Positions 8,807 to 19,949 of a stretch of 52,706 nt of DNA are shown piece after piece. The notes beneath the pieces were generated by a model, which was not told the DNA's origin, did not search any database, and was given only the letters and a program-made list of their open reading frames with translations. The stretch comes from an uncultured Pelagibacteraceae bacterium (GTDB lineage Bacteria; Pseudomonadota; Alphaproteobacteria; Pelagibacterales; Pelagibacteraceae). Numbering within the stretch: the first letter of the stretch is position 1; every line of letters starts with the position of its first letter. The stretch is from the NCBI GenBank assembly GCA_902571015.1, contig CACGAC010000008.1:1-52706 (forward strand), written 5' to 3'. A program made the translations under genes and the position numbers.

Positions 8807-8883
8807 GGGGGTGTAGCTCAGTTGGTTAGAGCGATCGCCTGTCACGCGATAGGTCGAGGGTTCGAGTCCCTTCACTCCCGCCA
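8807..8883 (+). tRNA. tRNA-Asp (anticodon GTC)
   Basis: The 77 bases form a cloverleaf with acceptor stem GGGGGTG pairing with CACTCCC (one G-T pair), discriminator G and encoded CCA. The anticodon stem ATCGC pairs with GCGAT around loop CTGTCAC, which presents GTC. It lies 14 bases after tRNA-Val, so the two are presumably transcribed together and separated by RNases. Confidence 0.96.
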
Positions 8884-8987
8884 CTTTGCAAGTTTACTCT
8901 TATATTCACTATCAAATAAGCTGTATATTTTGAATAATGTGACCTAACACCACTTCATCTAACTATAAAAAATGATATATATTCCAC
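8884..8987 (+). other. Intergenic leader between tRNA-Asp and nuoA
   Basis: These 104 bases hold no gene. I see no clear terminator after the tRNA. Weak promoter-like pairs exist (TTGCAA 8886-8891 with TATCAA 8910-8915; an isolated TATAAA at 8964-8969), but none is convincing. No clear Shine-Dalgarno sequence precedes the nuoA ATG. The nuo operon either starts from a weak promoter here or receives read-through from the tRNA promoter. Confidence 0.4.
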
Positions 8988-9356
8988 ATGACTGCGGAAT
9001 TTTTAAAGGATTATTTACCTATAATATTGTTCCTAATTATTGCATTAGGATTGAGCTTTGCATTTATAGTAGTTAATTTTATTCTATCTCCAAAAAATCC
9101 AGATCCAGAAAAGTTATCAGCTTATGAATGTGGATTTGAACCATTTCAAGACTCCAGAATGGAATTTGATGTTCGTTTTTATTTGGTTGCTATACTTTTT
9201 ATAATTTTTGATCTTGAAATAGCATTTTTATTTCCGTGGGCAATTTCTTTAGGAAATATTGGAATTTTAGGTTTTACCTCAATGATGATTTTTTTATTCA
9301 TACTTACTATTGGATTTATTTATGAATGGAAAAAAGGCGCTTTAGACTGGGAATAA
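8988..9356 (+). CDS. nuoA: NADH-quinone oxidoreductase subunit A
   Basis: First gene of the complex I operon. The 122-residue membrane subunit has three hydrophobic segments and the diagnostic loop [12 protein letters not shown] (about residues 43-54), whose cysteine lies near the quinone-access region of the complex. The [25 protein letters not shown] stretch typical of NuoA/ND3 follows. Length and motif leave little doubt. nuoB starts 12 bases after the stop. Confidence 0.97.
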   Translation: MTAEFLKDYLPIILFLIIALGLSFAFIVVNFILSPKNPDPEKLSAYECGFEPFQDSRMEFDVRFYLVAILFIIFDLEIAFLFPWAISLGNIGILGFTSMMIFLFILTIGFIYEWKKGALDWE

Positions 9357-9368
9357 AATTTTTTTTAA

Positions 9369-9884
9369 ATGAATAATAAGATAGATCAGGTTCCGGAAGA
9401 GTTTAAACAACTTGCTAAAGATTTTAGTAAGAATGGTTTTATTACTACATCATTAGACAATTTAATAAACTGGTCAAGATCAGGATCATTACACTGGATG
9501 ACTTTTGGCCTTGCTTGTTGTGCAGTTGAAATGATGCAAACTGCAATGCCCAGATATGATTTAGAAAGATTTGGTGCTGCACCTCGTGGGTCACCAAGAC
9601 AATCTGATGTAATGATTGTTGCTGGAACTTTAACTAATAAAATGGCACCAGCTCTTAGAAAAGTTTACGATCAAATGCCTGAACCAAGATATGTTATATC
9701 AATGGGAAGTTGTGCTAATGGTGGTGGATATTATCACTACTCTTATTCAGTTGTGAGAGGTTGTGATCGTATTGTTCCAGTTGATATTTATGTTCCTGGA
9801 TGTCCTCCCTCTGCAGAGGCTTTATTATATGGAATTATGCAATTACAAAAAAAAATAAGAAATAAAGGATCCATTAGTAGATAA
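9369..9884 (+). CDS. nuoB: NADH-quinone oxidoreductase subunit B
   Basis: This 171-residue peripheral-arm subunit holds the terminal [4Fe-4S] cluster N2, which reduces quinone. The four ligands are visible: adjacent C50 and C51 in [11 protein letters not shown]115 in [10 protein letters not shown] and C145 in [10 protein letters not shown]. It sits at the junction of the hydrophilic and membrane arms with NuoD. One base separates it from nuoC. Confidence 0.98.
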   Translation: MNNKIDQVPEEFKQLAKDFSKNGFITTSLDNLINWSRSGSLHWMTFGLACCAVEMMQTAMPRYDLERFGAAPRGSPRQSDVMIVAGTLTNKMAPALRKVYDQMPEPRYVISMGSCANGGGYYHYSYSVVRGCDRIVPVDIYVPGCPPSAEALLYGIMQLQKKIRNKGSISR

Positions 9885-9885
9885 T

Positions 9886-10491
9886 ATGAATAACTTAATT
9901 GATTTAGAAAAAAAGATTAATTCAGAGCTCGGCACCAAAATAAATACTTCTGAAATTAAACATAATCAAATTTATCTTGAGATAGATAGTGAAGATTTAA
10001 TCGATGTAGTTTTATTTGTTAAAACTAATAAAGATACAAAATTTAGACAACTTATAGACATTACAGTTGTTGATTATCCTGAAAGGTCCAAAAGATTTAA
10101 AATTGTATATTTATTTTTAAGTCATGAGTTTAATCAGAGAATGATCTTAAGTTACAATATAAGTGAAAATGAAGTTATTGCATCATTAACACCAATTTTT
10201 CCATCTGCTAACTGGATGGAAAGAGAAGTTTTTGACATGTATGGAGTGAGTTTCAAAGATCATCCTGACTTAAGAAGAATTTTAACAGATTATGGTTTTG
10301 AGGGTCATCCATTAAGAAAAGATTTTCCTTTAACTGGTCATACCGAAGTCAGATACAGCGAGAGTCAAAAAAAAGTAGTTAATGAACCTGTAAAACTGGA
10401 ACAAAATTATAGAAATTTTGATTATGAAAGCCCGTGGGAAGGCACAAAATATATTAAAGAATTAACCGATAGTAATGACAAAAAAAATTAA
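9886..10491 (+). CDS. nuoC: NADH-quinone oxidoreductase subunit C
   Basis: This 201-residue peripheral-arm subunit (30 kDa family) supports NuoD and carries no cofactor. The family signature is [44 protein letters not shown], seen in pieces between about residues 105 and 148. The gene is separate from nuoD, as in other alphaproteobacteria and unlike the fused nuoCD of E. coli. Its last 17 bases overlap nuoD. Confidence 0.97.
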   Translation: MNNLIDLEKKINSELGTKINTSEIKHNQIYLEIDSEDLIDVVLFVKTNKDTKFRQLIDITVVDYPERSKRFKIVYLFLSHEFNQRMILSYNISENEVIASLTPIFPSANWMEREVFDMYGVSFKDHPDLRRILTDYGFEGHPLRKDFPLTGHTEVRYSESQKKVVNEPVKLEQNYRNFDYESPWEGTKYIKELTDSNDKKN

Positions 10492-11650
10492 AAACCTAAA
10501 CTTAAATTTTGGACCTCAACATCCAGCAGCTCATGGAGTTCTTAGACTTATATTAGAATTAGATGGTGAAGTTGTTGAAAAAGCAGATCCACATATTGGC
10601 TTACTACACCGTGGTACTGAAAAATTAATAGAAAATAAAACTTATATGCAAGCAGTTCCATATTTTGATCGATTAGACTATGTAGCTCCGATGAATCAGG
10701 AGCATGCTTTTGCTTTGGCTGTTGAAAAAATTTTAGAAATTGATGTTCCAATTAGAGCCCAATTTATAAGAGTGATGTTTTGTGAAATTGGAAGAATTTT
10801 AAGTCATATTTTAAATGTTACAACACAAGCATTAGATGTTGGAGCTTTAACACCATCTTTATGGGGTTTCGAGGAAAGAGAGACTTTAATGACTTTTTAT
10901 GAAAGAGCATCTGGATCAAGATTACATGCAAATTATTTTAGAGCGGGTGGTGTACATCAAGATTTACCAGCAGGTTTAGAGACAGATATTGCAAAATTCT
11001 GTGAAACTTTTCCAAAAATAATTAATGATTTAGAAAACTTATTGACTGACAATAGAATATTCAAGCAAAGAAATGTTGATATTGGTGTTGTTACAAAAGA
11101 AGATGCCCTCGATTATTCTTTTAGTGGTGTTATGATTAGAGGATCTGGTGTTCCGTGGGATTTAAGGAAATCACAACCATATGATTGTTATAATCAACTA
11201 GAATTTAAAATTCCTGTAGGAAAAAACGGAGATTGTTATGATAGATATTTATGCAGGATTGAAGAAATGAAAGAAAGTGTCAAAATAATTAAACAGTGTT
11301 TATCAAAAATGGAAAAAGGGCCAATCAAGACTTTTGATGGAAAAATAACGCCTCCATCAAAAAAAGATATCAAACAATCGATGGAAGCTTTGATACATCA
11401 TTTTAAATTATTTACTGAAGGATATCGTGTGCCTGAAGATGAAATTTATACAGCAGTTGAAGCACCTAAAGGGGAATTTGGAGTATATTTAATATCAGAT
11501 GGATCAAGTAAACCTTATAAATGTAAAATTAGAGCGCCTGGATTTTCACATTTACAATCAATGGATTATTTAATTAAAGGACATATGTTGGCCGATGTTC
11601 CTGCGGTACTCGGTTCTCTAGATATAGTTTTTGGTGAGGTTGATAGATGA
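10475..11650 (+). CDS. nuoD: NADH-quinone oxidoreductase subunit D
   Basis: This 391-residue 49 kDa-type subunit forms the quinone-reduction chamber with NuoB. It opens with [17 protein letters not shown], whose HPAAHG loop carries the quinone-site histidine. [12 protein letters not shown] and the C-terminal [11 protein letters not shown] are further family hallmarks. The gene starts inside nuoC (17-base overlap) and ends in an ATGA overlap with nuoE, so translation is probably coupled. Confidence 0.98.
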   Translation: MTKKIKNLNLNFGPQHPAAHGVLRLILELDGEVVEKADPHIGLLHRGTEKLIENKTYMQAVPYFDRLDYVAPMNQEHAFALAVEKILEIDVPIRAQFIRVMFCEIGRILSHILNVTTQALDVGALTPSLWGFEERETLMTFYERASGSRLHANYFRAGGVHQDLPAGLETDIAKFCETFPKIINDLENLLTDNRIFKQRNVDIGVVTKEDALDYSFSGVMIRGSGVPWDLRKSQPYDCYNQLEFKIPVGKNGDCYDRYLCRIEEMKESVKIIKQCLSKMEKGPIKTFDGKITPPSKKDIKQSMEALIHHFKLFTEGYRVPEDEIYTAVEAPKGEFGVYLISDGSSKPYKCKIRAPGFSHLQSMDYLIKGHMLADVPAVLGSLDIVFGEVDR

Positions 11651-12255
11651 GTTTAAAGAGACCAGCCAAAGATCAACCAGAGAGTTTTGAATTTAATTCA
11701 TCTTCTTTAGAGGCAGCAAATAAAATTATTTCTAAATACCCTGAAGGAAAACAACAAAGTGCAGTCATGGCATTGTTATATATAGCCCAAAAACAAAATG
11801 ATAACTGGATACCTTTAGTTGCAATGAAATATATAGCCAGACTTCTAGATATGCCTTACATAAAAGTTTATGAAGTAGCGACTTTTTATAGTATGTTTAA
11901 CTTATCACCAGTTGGAAAATATTTTGTTCAAGTTTGTACTACAACACCTTGTATGATAAGGGGAGCTGGTAAATTAGTTGAGGCCTGCAAAGAAAAAATT
12001 TCTGAAAATGAATCTGAATTATTACCAGATAAAAATTGCTCATGGATGGAAGTAGAGTGCTTAGGTGCTTGCGTCACTGCTCCTATGATGCAAATTAATG
12101 ATGACTATTATGAAGATTTAGATAAAGAAAAAACTTTAGAAATTTTAGATAAAATTTTAAAAGATGAAATACCAAAACCAGGTTCATACAGAGGACGGAT
12201 AAACAATGAACCAGAAAATGGAAGAAAAACATTAATGGAATTAAAAAATGCTTAA
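11647..12255 (+). CDS. nuoE: NADH-quinone oxidoreductase subunit E
   Basis: This 202-residue subunit of the NADH-dehydrogenase module has a thioredoxin-like fold and binds the [2Fe-2S] cluster N1a. The ligands are C97 and C102 (VCTTTPC) and C138 and C142 (ECLGAC). The C-terminal extension after about residue 170 is charged and poorly conserved. The gene overlaps nuoD by ATGA and nuoF by eight bases (ATGCTTAA). Confidence 0.97.
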   Translation: MSLKRPAKDQPESFEFNSSSLEAANKIISKYPEGKQQSAVMALLYIAQKQNDNWIPLVAMKYIARLLDMPYIKVYEVATFYSMFNLSPVGKYFVQVCTTTPCMIRGAGKLVEACKEKISENESELLPDKNCSWMEVECLGACVTAPMMQINDDYYEDLDKEKTLEILDKILKDEIPKPGSYRGRINNEPENGRKTLMELKNA

Positions 12256-13576
12256 GGATCAAGATAGAATTTTTCAAAATTTATATAACGATTTGGGTTC
12301 AAATTTAACTTCAGCTCAAAAAAGAGGTGATTGGGTAAATACAAAAGAAATTACTGATAAAGGTAGAGACTGGATCATAAATGAAATCAAAGACTCTCAA
12401 TTAAGAGGAAGAGGGGGAGCAGGTTTTCCCACAGGTCTTAAGTGGTCATTTGCACCAAAAGAAGTTGGATCTAGACCTCACTACCTAGTTATTAATGGTG
12501 ATGAGTCAGAGCCAGGTACATGTAAAGATAGAGATATCTTAAGGTTTGAACCACATAAACTCATTGAGGGTTGTTTAATAGCTTCATATGCAATTCAAGC
12601 ACATGTTTGTTATATTTATATAAGAGGTGAGTATTTTGTGGATGGACAAAAACTTCAAGCCGCAATTGACGAAGCTTATGAAAAAAAATTAATTGGAAAA
12701 AATGCAGCTGGAACAGGATGGGATTTAGATATTTATATACATTATGGTGCAGGAGCTTATATTTGCGGAGAAGAGACAGCATTACTCGAGAGTATTGAAG
12801 GTAATAAAGGTCAACCAAGATTAAAACCACCTTTCCCAGCATTAATTGGTTTGTACGGATGTCCAACCATAATCAATAATGTTGAGACCATAGCTGTAGT
12901 TCCAACAATTTTAAGAAGAGGTGGTAAATGGTTTGCTTCCTTGGGAAGAGAAAAAAATACTGGTACAAAAATATTTTGTATTTCTGGAAATGTAAATAAT
13001 CCGTGTAATGTTGAGGAGGAAATGAACATACCTTTGAAAGAATTAATAGAAGTTCATGCAGGAGGTGTAATAGGCGGATGGGATAATTTACAAGCTGTTA
13101 TACCTGGAGGATCTTCAATGCCACTTATTCCTAAAGAAAAGTGCGAAACATTGACAATGGATTTTGACTCTTTAGTTGCCGAAAAAAGTGGGCTAGGTAC
13201 AGCAGGAGTAGTTGTAATAAATAAAGATCAAGACATAATCAAATGTATGGCAAGAATAGCTAGGTTCTATAAGCATGAAAGCTGTGGTCAATGTACACCT
13301 TGTAGAGAGGGTTCAGGATGGATGTGGAGAATGCTTGAGAGAATGGCGAAAGGAGAGGCTTCAAAAGATGAAATTGAAATGCTAGATGATGTAACTAAAC
13401 AAATTGCAGGTCACACAATATGTGCATTTGGTGAGGGATCATCTTGGCCTGTTCAAGGTTTGTTAAGACATTTTAAAGATGAAATTAAAAAAAGAAATAA
13501 TTTTGATCCAATTGTAAAAGAAACTCAGAATATTCCTTACTTGGTGGATCAGCACTTGTTAGATAAAAATGCTTAA
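12248..13576 (+). CDS. nuoF: NADH-quinone oxidoreductase subunit F
   Basis: This 442-residue subunit oxidises NADH. The FMN/NADH-binding glycine-rich segment [16 protein letters not shown] lies near residues 53-68, and [15 protein letters not shown] and [19 protein letters not shown] follow. The [4Fe-4S] cluster N3 ligands are in [12 protein letters not shown], plus the later cysteine in HTICAFGEG. Length and order match the family. The end overlaps nuoG by the same eight-base ATGCTTAA seen at the nuoE/nuoF junction. Confidence 0.98.
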   Translation: MLKDQDRIFQNLYNDLGSNLTSAQKRGDWVNTKEITDKGRDWIINEIKDSQLRGRGGAGFPTGLKWSFAPKEVGSRPHYLVINGDESEPGTCKDRDILRFEPHKLIEGCLIASYAIQAHVCYIYIRGEYFVDGQKLQAAIDEAYEKKLIGKNAAGTGWDLDIYIHYGAGAYICGEETALLESIEGNKGQPRLKPPFPALIGLYGCPTIINNVETIAVVPTILRRGGKWFASLGREKNTGTKIFCISGNVNNPCNVEEEMNIPLKELIEVHAGGVIGGWDNLQAVIPGGSSMPLIPKEKCETLTMDFDSLVAEKSGLGTAGVVVINKDQDIIKCMARIARFYKHESCGQCTPCREGSGWMWRMLERMAKGEASKDEIEMLDDVTKQIAGHTICAFGEGSSWPVQGLLRHFKDEIKKRNNFDPIVKETQNIPYLVDQHLLDKNA

Positions 13577-15602
13577 ATTAAAAGTAAATGATATAGAAGT
13601 CGAGGTTGAGGAGGGCTTAACTGTTCTGCAAGCTTGTGAAAAAGCTGGAGTTGAAATTCCAAGATTTTGCTATCATGAAAAATTATCAATAGCCGGAAAT
13701 TGTAGAATGTGTCTTGTAGAGATGGAAAAATCACCAAAACCTATCGCCTCTTGTGCGATGCCTGCTGCTGAGGGTATGGTTATAAAAACAAATACTCCTA
13801 AAATAGAAAAATCTAGAAAGGGTGTTATGGAATTTTTATTAGCCAACCATCCTTTAGATTGTCCTGTATGTGACCAAGGTGGTGAATGTGACCTTCAGGA
13901 TCAGTCAATGTTCTATGGTATCGATAAATCAAGATTTAAGGAGAATAAAAGAGCAGTCCCTGATAAAAATATGGGTCCGCTTATTAAGACCCAAATGACT
14001 AGATGTATTCATTGTACTAGGTGCATTAGATTTGCAACAGAAATTGCTGGTGTGCCTGAACTAGGTGCGATAGGCAGAGGTGAAGACATGCAAATCACAA
14101 CATACTTAGAAAAATCAATACAATCAGAATTATCAGGGAATGTAATAGATCTTTGCCCTGTTGGTGCACTTACATCAAAACCTTATGTATTTGAAGCAAG
14201 ACCCTGGGAATTAAAAAAAACAGAAACTATTGATGTAATGGATGCCGTTGGATCAAATATTAGAGTGGACACATATGACTGGGAAGTAAAAAGAGTACTA
14301 CCAATAATAAATGAGGATATAAATGAGGAATGGATATCGGACAAAACAAGATACGCTTGTGATGGCCTGTTAAGTCAAAGACTAGATACACCGTATATCA
14401 AATATAATAACAAATTTGAAAAGGCTTCATGGGACGAAGTTTTTAAAATTATAAAATCAAAAATACAAAATACTGACAAAGATAAAATAGCTGGATTTGT
14501 GGGTGATCTGATAAATATGGAGGCTAGTTACATATTTAAGGAATTTTTAGAAAGAACTATAGACACAAAAAATTATGAGTCTAGATCATTTGATATGTTT
14601 ATTGATTGCTCTAAAAGAGAAAACTATTTATTCAATTCAACGATTAATGGTGTTGAGGAAACAGATTTAATTTTGTTAATTGGGACTAATCCAAGATTTG
14701 AAGCCACAATGTTAAATGCAAGAATTCGGAAAGCTTATCTAAAAAATAAAGTCAGAATTGTTTCTTTAAATGATGTAGGTGATTTAACTTATCCTTATCA
14801 AACTCTAGATGGAAAAACTCAAACCATTAAGGATATTTTTGAAAATAAAAATACATTTTCAAAAGACATAATTGATGCTCAAAAACCATTAATAATATTT
14901 GGAGAGTCATTTTTAAAATCTAAGTCAGCTGAATTTTTATTTGGTTTATTTAAAAACTTTTTATTGAATAATAATAAATTTACTGATGATTGGAGCCCTC
15001 TAAACTTTTTACCTTCCGATGCAGCTACAGTTGGAAATTTAGATCTTGATATAATTGATAAAAAAAACGAATTATTAAAAAAGCTCAATGAAAATAAATT
15101 TGATTTAGTTTTTTTAATGGGGCAAGATAATCTTAAATTTAATAAAAAAAATGAGTTTGTAATTTATATAGGAAGCCATGGGGACAATGGTGCAGAACTA
15201 GCAGATATTATTTTACCAGGAGCAGCTTACACAGAGCAATCAGGTCATTACACTAATTTAGAAGGTAAAGTTCAAAAAGCTTATAAAGCATCATATCCAC
15301 CAGGAGACGCTAAAGAAGATTGGGAAATTATTAATGATCTTGCTGAATCTATGAATAATAGAAAACTTTTTAATGATAAAGATGAATTAGAGAGCAGTAT
15401 GTTTAATTATCTCAATTTAAAAAAAGAAAAACAAGAAAATTCCTCTAACACTAAAGTAGATTTAATTAATTTTGAGAATGAAATCCTTAAAATAACATAC
15501 AAGGATTATTATTTTTCAAATGTAATTGCACGATCATCAAAAACAATGTTGAATTGTAATAATTCTAAATTAGAAGTTAAACGAACTGGCACCGAAGGGT
15601 AA
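13569..15602 (+). CDS. nuoG: NADH-quinone oxidoreductase subunit G
   Basis: This 677-residue 75 kDa-type subunit carries the Fe-S relay. N1b uses C34, C45, C48 and C62; N5 uses H94, C98, C101 and C107; N4 uses C146, C149, C152 and C196. No extra N7 cysteine set is evident after C196, as in mitochondrial and alphaproteobacterial forms. The rest is a degenerate molybdopterin-oxidoreductase-like domain ([21 protein letters not shown] near 545-565). The C-terminal roughly 90 residues are Asn/Lys-rich and weakly conserved. Confidence 0.97.
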   Translation: MLKLKVNDIEVEVEEGLTVLQACEKAGVEIPRFCYHEKLSIAGNCRMCLVEMEKSPKPIASCAMPAAEGMVIKTNTPKIEKSRKGVMEFLLANHPLDCPVCDQGGECDLQDQSMFYGIDKSRFKENKRAVPDKNMGPLIKTQMTRCIHCTRCIRFATEIAGVPELGAIGRGEDMQITTYLEKSIQSELSGNVIDLCPVGALTSKPYVFEARPWELKKTETIDVMDAVGSNIRVDTYDWEVKRVLPIINEDINEEWISDKTRYACDGLLSQRLDTPYIKYNNKFEKASWDEVFKIIKSKIQNTDKDKIAGFVGDLINMEASYIFKEFLERTIDTKNYESRSFDMFIDCSKRENYLFNSTINGVEETDLILLIGTNPRFEATMLNARIRKAYLKNKVRIVSLNDVGDLTYPYQTLDGKTQTIKDIFENKNTFSKDIIDAQKPLIIFGESFLKSKSAEFLFGLFKNFLLNNNKFTDDWSPLNFLPSDAATVGNLDLDIIDKKNELLKKLNENKFDLVFLMGQDNLKFNKKNEFVIYIGSHGDNGAELADIILPGAAYTEQSGHYTNLEGKVQKAYKASYPPGDAKEDWEIINDLAESMNNRKLFNDKDELESSMFNYLNLKKEKQENSSNTKVDLINFENEILKITYKDYYFSNVIARSSKTMLNCNNSKLEVKRTGTEG

Positions 15603-15605
15603 ATA

Positions 15606-16604
15606 ATGGAATATATAAATTTAGTTTTTGAAGAAGTTTACAAAATCCTCTTTCTTCTTGTCCCGGTTTTAGTTTCTGTTGCCATGATTGTTTGGTTAGA
15701 TAGAAGGGTTTGGGCTTTTGTTCAAAAAAGACAAGGTCCTAATGTTGTAGGTCCTTTTGGTTTACTACAATCATTAGCTGATGCATTAAAATATATTTTT
15801 AAAGAAATTATAATTCCTGCAAGTTCTAATAAGATTATTTTTATTTTAGCTCCTATTATTACTATGACTTTAGCTTTAATAGCATGGGCAGTTATACCCT
15901 TTGGTGAAGGTCAGGTTTTAGCTAATATAAATGTTGGGATACTATATATTTTTGCTGTTTCTTCACTCGGAGTTTATGGAATTATCATGGGAGGGTGGGC
16001 ATCCAATTCCAAATATCCTTTTTTAGGTTCAATAAGATCAGCAGCGCAAATGGTTTCTTATGAAGTTTCAATTGGCATTATTATCATTAATGTCCTTTTG
16101 TGTGTAGGATCATTAAATTTAAGTGATATCGTTTTAGCTCAACAAAATATCTGGTTTATTATTCCTTTATTTCCAATGTTTGTAATATTTTTTATTTCTG
16201 CTTTAGCAGAAACAAATAGACCACCTTTTGATTTACCTGAGGCCGAAGCAGAATTAGTCGCCGGATATCAAACTGAATATTCTGGCATGATGTATGCAAT
16301 GTTTTGGTTGGGAGAGTACGCAAATATTTTATTAATGTGTGCTTTAGGATCGATTTTATTTTTGGGAGGCTGGCTCTCACCTATTGATATATATCCATTT
16401 AATTTGATACCAGGTGCTATTTGGTTAATTTTAAAAATATTACTTTTATTTATTTTATTTGCGTTAGTCAAAGCAGTTGTACCGAGATATAGATATGATC
16501 AATTAATGAGATTAGGTTGGAAAATATTCCTTCCATTTTCTCTAACCTATGTTGTTTTAACTGCTAGTTATTTATTTTATTTTAACCTTTTACCTACACT
16601 CTAA
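15606..16604 (+). CDS. nuoH: NADH-quinone oxidoreductase subunit H
   Basis: This 332-residue, eight-helix membrane subunit (ND1) forms the quinone entry tunnel. [24 protein letters not shown] near residues 28-51 and [21 protein letters not shown] near 202-222 are the two family signatures. Charged residues in the latter belong to the start of the proton-coupling axis. The gene is 3 bases after nuoG and abuts nuoI. Confidence 0.98.
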   Translation: MEYINLVFEEVYKILFLLVPVLVSVAMIVWLDRRVWAFVQKRQGPNVVGPFGLLQSLADALKYIFKEIIIPASSNKIIFILAPIITMTLALIAWAVIPFGEGQVLANINVGILYIFAVSSLGVYGIIMGGWASNSKYPFLGSIRSAAQMVSYEVSIGIIIINVLLCVGSLNLSDIVLAQQNIWFIIPLFPMFVIFFISALAETNRPPFDLPEAEAELVAGYQTEYSGMMYAMFWLGEYANILLMCALGSILFLGGWLSPIDIYPFNLIPGAIWLILKILLLFILFALVKAVVPRYRYDQLMRLGWKIFLPFSLTYVVLTASYLFYFNLLPTL

Positions 16605-17090
16605 ATGAAAATTACAAGATTTTTGAAAACGATATTCATGATTGATTTTGCAACTGGCTTATTAATTGCTGTAAGAGAAATGTTTAAAACAAAAAAAACA
16701 ATAAATTATCCTTTTGAAAAAGGAAAAATTAGCCCAAGATTTAGAGGAGAGCACGCACTTAGAAGATATCCAAATGGCGAAGAGAGATGTATAGCATGTA
16801 AGTTATGTGAAGCAGTCTGTCCAGCACAAGCGATTACAATCGAGTCAGCTGAGAGATCTGATGGAAGCAGAAAAACTACGCGTTACGATATTGATATGAT
16901 GAAATGTATTTATTGTGGTTTGTGCGAAGAGTCATGCCCAGTAGATGCAATAGTACAAGGTCCAAATTTTGAATTTTCAACAGAAACAAGAGAAGAGCTT
17001 TATTATACTAAAGAAAAATTACTTGATAATGGTGATAGATGGGAAAATATTTTAGCAGCGAATATAAAATCAGATAATCCTTATAGGTAA
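16605..17090 (+). CDS. nuoI: NADH-quinone oxidoreductase subunit I
   Basis: This 161-residue subunit binds two [4Fe-4S] clusters (N6a and N6b). One set is C62, C65, C68 with C72 ([12 protein letters not shown]) and the other C101, C104, C107 with C111 ([12 protein letters not shown]). As in all 8Fe-ferredoxin folds, the fourth cysteine of each set ligates the other cluster. The N-terminal amphipathic helix anchors it to the membrane arm. The ATG follows the nuoH stop directly. Confidence 0.98.
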   Translation: MKITRFLKTIFMIDFATGLLIAVREMFKTKKTINYPFEKGKISPRFRGEHALRRYPNGEERCIACKLCEAVCPAQAITIESAERSDGSRKTTRYDIDMMKCIYCGLCEESCPVDAIVQGPNFEFSTETREELYYTKEKLLDNGDRWENILAANIKSDNPYR

Positions 17091-17094
17091 ATTT

Positions 17095-17730
17095 ATGTTA
17101 GCCCATGCAATATTTTTTTATGTTTTTTCGATTATTGCAGTTATTTCAGCCATCATGGTTACAGTTTCGAAAAACACAGTACACTCAGTTTTTTTTTTAA
17201 TATTAGATTTTATTAGTATTTCTTGTCTCTTTATAATGATTGGAGCGGAGTTTTTAGGGATGATAATGTTGATTGTATATGTTGGTGCAGTAGCTGTTTT
17301 GTTCTTATTCGTTGTAATGATGTTAAATGTTGCCCAACAAAAAAATCAATGGTTTAATTCTGAGGCAACTTCTTCTGGTCATATTCCAGTTGGTTTAATT
17401 ATAAGTACAATTATTTTTTTTGAATTAATTATTGTTGTAGGTGGTTGGAAATATAAACCTGAATTATCTGATCAAAATACTACTCAAATTTCTAATGAAA
17501 TAAGTAATACACACTCATTAGGCCAGATTTTGTATACTGATTATATTCATATTTTTCAAATTAGTGGAATGATATTACTAATTGCAATGATTGGTGCGAT
17601 CGTTCTTACCTATAGGCGAAGAGAAGGAGTAAAAACTCAAAGTTATTTGAAACAAATTTCTAGAGAAAGGTCTGAAGGCATTGAAGTTTTAGAAGTTCAA
17701 TCAAATAAGGGAGTAAAGATAGATGATTGA
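17095..17730 (+). CDS. nuoJ: NADH-quinone oxidoreductase subunit J
   Basis: This 211-residue membrane subunit (ND6) has five hydrophobic helices. [27 protein letters not shown] (about residues 51-77) contains the conserved pi-bulge helix important for the coupling switch. The C-terminal tail is charged. A run of ten T bases lies in its second helix. It overlaps nuoK by eight bases. Confidence 0.96.
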   Translation: MLAHAIFFYVFSIIAVISAIMVTVSKNTVHSVFFLILDFISISCLFIMIGAEFLGMIMLIVYVGAVAVLFLFVVMMLNVAQQKNQWFNSEATSSGHIPVGLIISTIIFFELIIVVGGWKYKPELSDQNTTQISNEISNTHSLGQILYTDYIHIFQISGMILLIAMIGAIVLTYRRREGVKTQSYLKQISRERSEGIEVLEVQSNKGVKIDD

Positions 17731-18034
17731 AATAGGTTTAGGACATTATCTTACTTTAGGAGCGGTTATCTTTAGTATTGGTGTCATTGGTATCTTTCTT
17801 AATAGAAAAAATATTATCGTGATTTTGATGAGTATTGAGCTGATATTATTAGCTGTGAACATTAATTTAGTATCATTTTCTATTTATCTTGGTGATTTGA
17901 CTGGTCAAGTTTTTACATTATTTATCTTAACTGTAGCAGCTGCTGAGGCAGCCATTGGTCTTGCTATAATAGTAGTTTATTACAGAAATGCGGGAACTAT
18001 AAGAGTTGAAGAGATAGATAAATTAAAAGGATAA
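17723..18034 (+). CDS. nuoK: NADH-quinone oxidoreductase subunit K
   Basis: This 103-residue, three-helix subunit (ND4L) has the two buried glutamates of the proton-conducting axis: in [15 protein letters not shown] and in [15 protein letters not shown]. Its length is normal for the family. It overlaps nuoJ and lies one base before nuoL. Confidence 0.97.
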   Translation: MIEIGLGHYLTLGAVIFSIGVIGIFLNRKNIIVILMSIELILLAVNINLVSFSIYLGDLTGQVFTLFILTVAAAEAAIGLAIIVVYYRNAGTIRVEEIDKLKG

Positions 18035-18035
18035 A

Positions 18036-19949
18036 ATGGAAATTTCAATTATAGCATTACCATTAATCGCATCAATTATATCTGGATTTTTTGGTAAATT
18101 TATAGGCGACAGAAATTCTGAAATAGTTACAAGTTTGTTGGTAACAATTTCAGCTATTCTTTCAGCAATTATATTTTATGAGGTAATTTTTAATCAATAC
18201 GAGGAAAATATCAAAATTGCTACATGGATTAATTCTGGATCACTAGAGGTTAACTGGTCAATGAAAATAGATGCATTGTCATCAGTAATGTTAGTGGTTG
18301 TAACTTTTGTTTCTGCATTGGTTCATATCTATTCGATTGGATACATGTCCCATGATCCTCATAAACCTAGATTTATGGCTTACTTATCGTTATTTACATT
18401 TGCCATGTTAATGTTGGTAACGGCTGATAATTTTATTCAATTATTTTTTGGTTGGGAGGGGGTAGGTCTTTGTTCTTATTTCTTAATTGGTTTTTGGTTT
18501 AAAAAAGAAACTGCAAATGCAGCAGCTATTAAGGCGTTTGTTGTAAATAGAGTTGGAGATTTTGGTTTTGCTCTTGGTATTTTTTTGATTTTTTATTTAT
18601 TCGGAACTGTAAACTACACAGAAGTTTTTAATCAAATCCCAACAGTTGTAGATGAAAAACTTAATTTTTTAGGTATTCAGATTAATGCTGTAGATTTAAT
18701 TTGTATCTTATTATTCATTGGTGCTATGGGTAAATCCGCTCAAATTTTTTTACATACATGGTTGCCAGATGCAATGGAAGGTCCAACACCTGTTTCAGCT
18801 TTGATCCATGCAGCTACTATGGTTACTGCTGGAGTTTTTTTAGTTGTAAGATGCTCACCGATATACGAATATTCAGAGTTAGCTTTAAACATTGTCACTG
18901 TAGTAGGTATGAGTACCGCTTTTTTTGCAGCGAGTGTAGCTTTAGTTCAAACAGACATAAAAAAAATCATAGCTTATTCCACTTGTAGTCAATTAGGTTA
19001 TATGTTTTTTGCTGCCGGTGTAGGTGCATATAATGTTGCGATGTTTCATTTATTTACTCATGCCTTTTTTAAGGCATTATTATTTCTAGGATCAGGGTCA
19101 GTTATTCATGCTTTTAAAGATGAGCAAAACATAAATAATATGGGAGGAGTATGGAGAAAATTGCCATACACTTATGCTTTAATGATAATTGGAACTTTAG
19201 CGTTAACAGGATTTCCTTTGCTATCTGGTTTTTATTCTAAGGATGCAATTATAGAATTTGCATATTTAAGTGGCACTACAACAGGGTACTATGCAGCTGG
19301 TATCGGAATATTTACAGCTTTTTTAACATCAATCTATTCGTGGAGACTGATTTTAAAAACTTTTCATGGTCAATATAACAACAAGCAACTCAATATCGAG
19401 GAGACACATGAGTCTCCTCTAGTTATGTTAATACCTTTGATAATATTATCTATCGGAGCAATTTTTGCTGGATTTATTTTTAAAGATTTATTTATAGGTT
19501 ATGAAGGAATTAATAATTTTTGGAATGAATCAATTTTCTTTTTAGAACCATTAAGCACTGATCACCCACCATTATGGTTTTTAGTTTTAACCCCAACATT
19601 AGTAACTTTATCTATACCACTTGCTTATTATTTATTCGTAAAAAATAAAAATTTTTCAGCTCAACTAGTGAGTATTAATGAGCCACTATATAAATTTTTG
19701 TTAAACAAATGGTATTTTGATGAAATTTACGACACATTATTTGTAAAATCTTCGAAAAAATTTGGTTTATTTTTATGGAAATTTTTTGATGTTAAAATTA
19801 TCGATGGTTTCGGACCTGACGGTATTTCTGGGATAATTAAAAAATTTTCTATCAAAGCCAATAAATTCCAAAGTGGTTATATTTATCAATATGCATTTAT
19901 AATGTTACTTGGTTTTTCTGCTTTTTTAACTTTCTTAATTGTAAAATAA
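18036..19949 (+). CDS. nuoL: NADH-quinone oxidoreductase subunit L
   Basis: This 637-residue distal antiporter-like subunit (ND5) has about 16 helices. The glutamate in LFFGWEGVGLCSYFLIGFW and the lysine in LLFIGAMGKSAQIFLHTWLPDAMEGPTPVSALIHAATMV mark the proton channel. The long lateral helix and terminal anchor helix are at the C-terminus (after about 520). A strong perfect inverted repeat lies within the gene at 19398-19419. The stop overlaps nuoM by one base (TAATG). Confidence 0.97.
   Translation: MEISIIALPLIASIISGFFGKFIGDRNSEIVTSLLVTISAILSAIIFYEVIFNQYEENIKIATWINSGSLEVNWSMKIDALSSVMLVVVTFVSALVHIYSIGYMSHDPHKPRFMAYLSLFTFAMLMLVTADNFIQLFFGWEGVGLCSYFLIGFWFKKETANAAAIKAFVVNRVGDFGFALGIFLIFYLFGTVNYTEVFNQIPTVVDEKLNFLGIQINAVDLICILLFIGAMGKSAQIFLHTWLPDAMEGPTPVSALIHAATMVTAGVFLVVRCSPIYEYSELALNIVTVVGMSTAFFAASVALVQTDIKKIIAYSTCSQLGYMFFAAGVGAYNVAMFHLFTHAFFKALLFLGSGSVIHAFKDEQNINNMGGVWRKLPYTYALMIIGTLALTGFPLLSGFYSKDAIIEFAYLSGTTTGYYAAGIGIFTAFLTSIYSWRLILKTFHGQYNNKQLNIEETHESPLVMLIPLIILSIGAIFAGFIFKDLFIGYEGINNFWNESIFFLEPLSTDHPPLWFLVLTPTLVTLSIPLAYYLFVKNKNFSAQLVSINEPLYKFLLNKWYFDEIYDTLFVKSSKKFGLFLWKFFDVKIIDGFGPDGISGIIKKFSIKANKFQSGYIYQYAFIMLLGFSAFLTFLIVK

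Noticed and set aside
8732..8947. A 71-codon open frame crossing both tRNA genes
   Set aside because: It lies inside well-formed tRNA cloverleaves, and its residues simply reflect the tRNA sequence (the repeated segment from the T-arms).
8886..8969. Promoter pairs before nuoA
   Set aside because: Available -35/-10 pairs have poor sequence or spacing in A/T-rich DNA. They are mentioned in the leader entry but not called.
18758..18988. 76-codon plus-strand frame inside nuoL
   Set aside because: It is out of frame with a conserved NuoL channel region and has a Cys/Ser/Phe-rich composition unlike a real protein.
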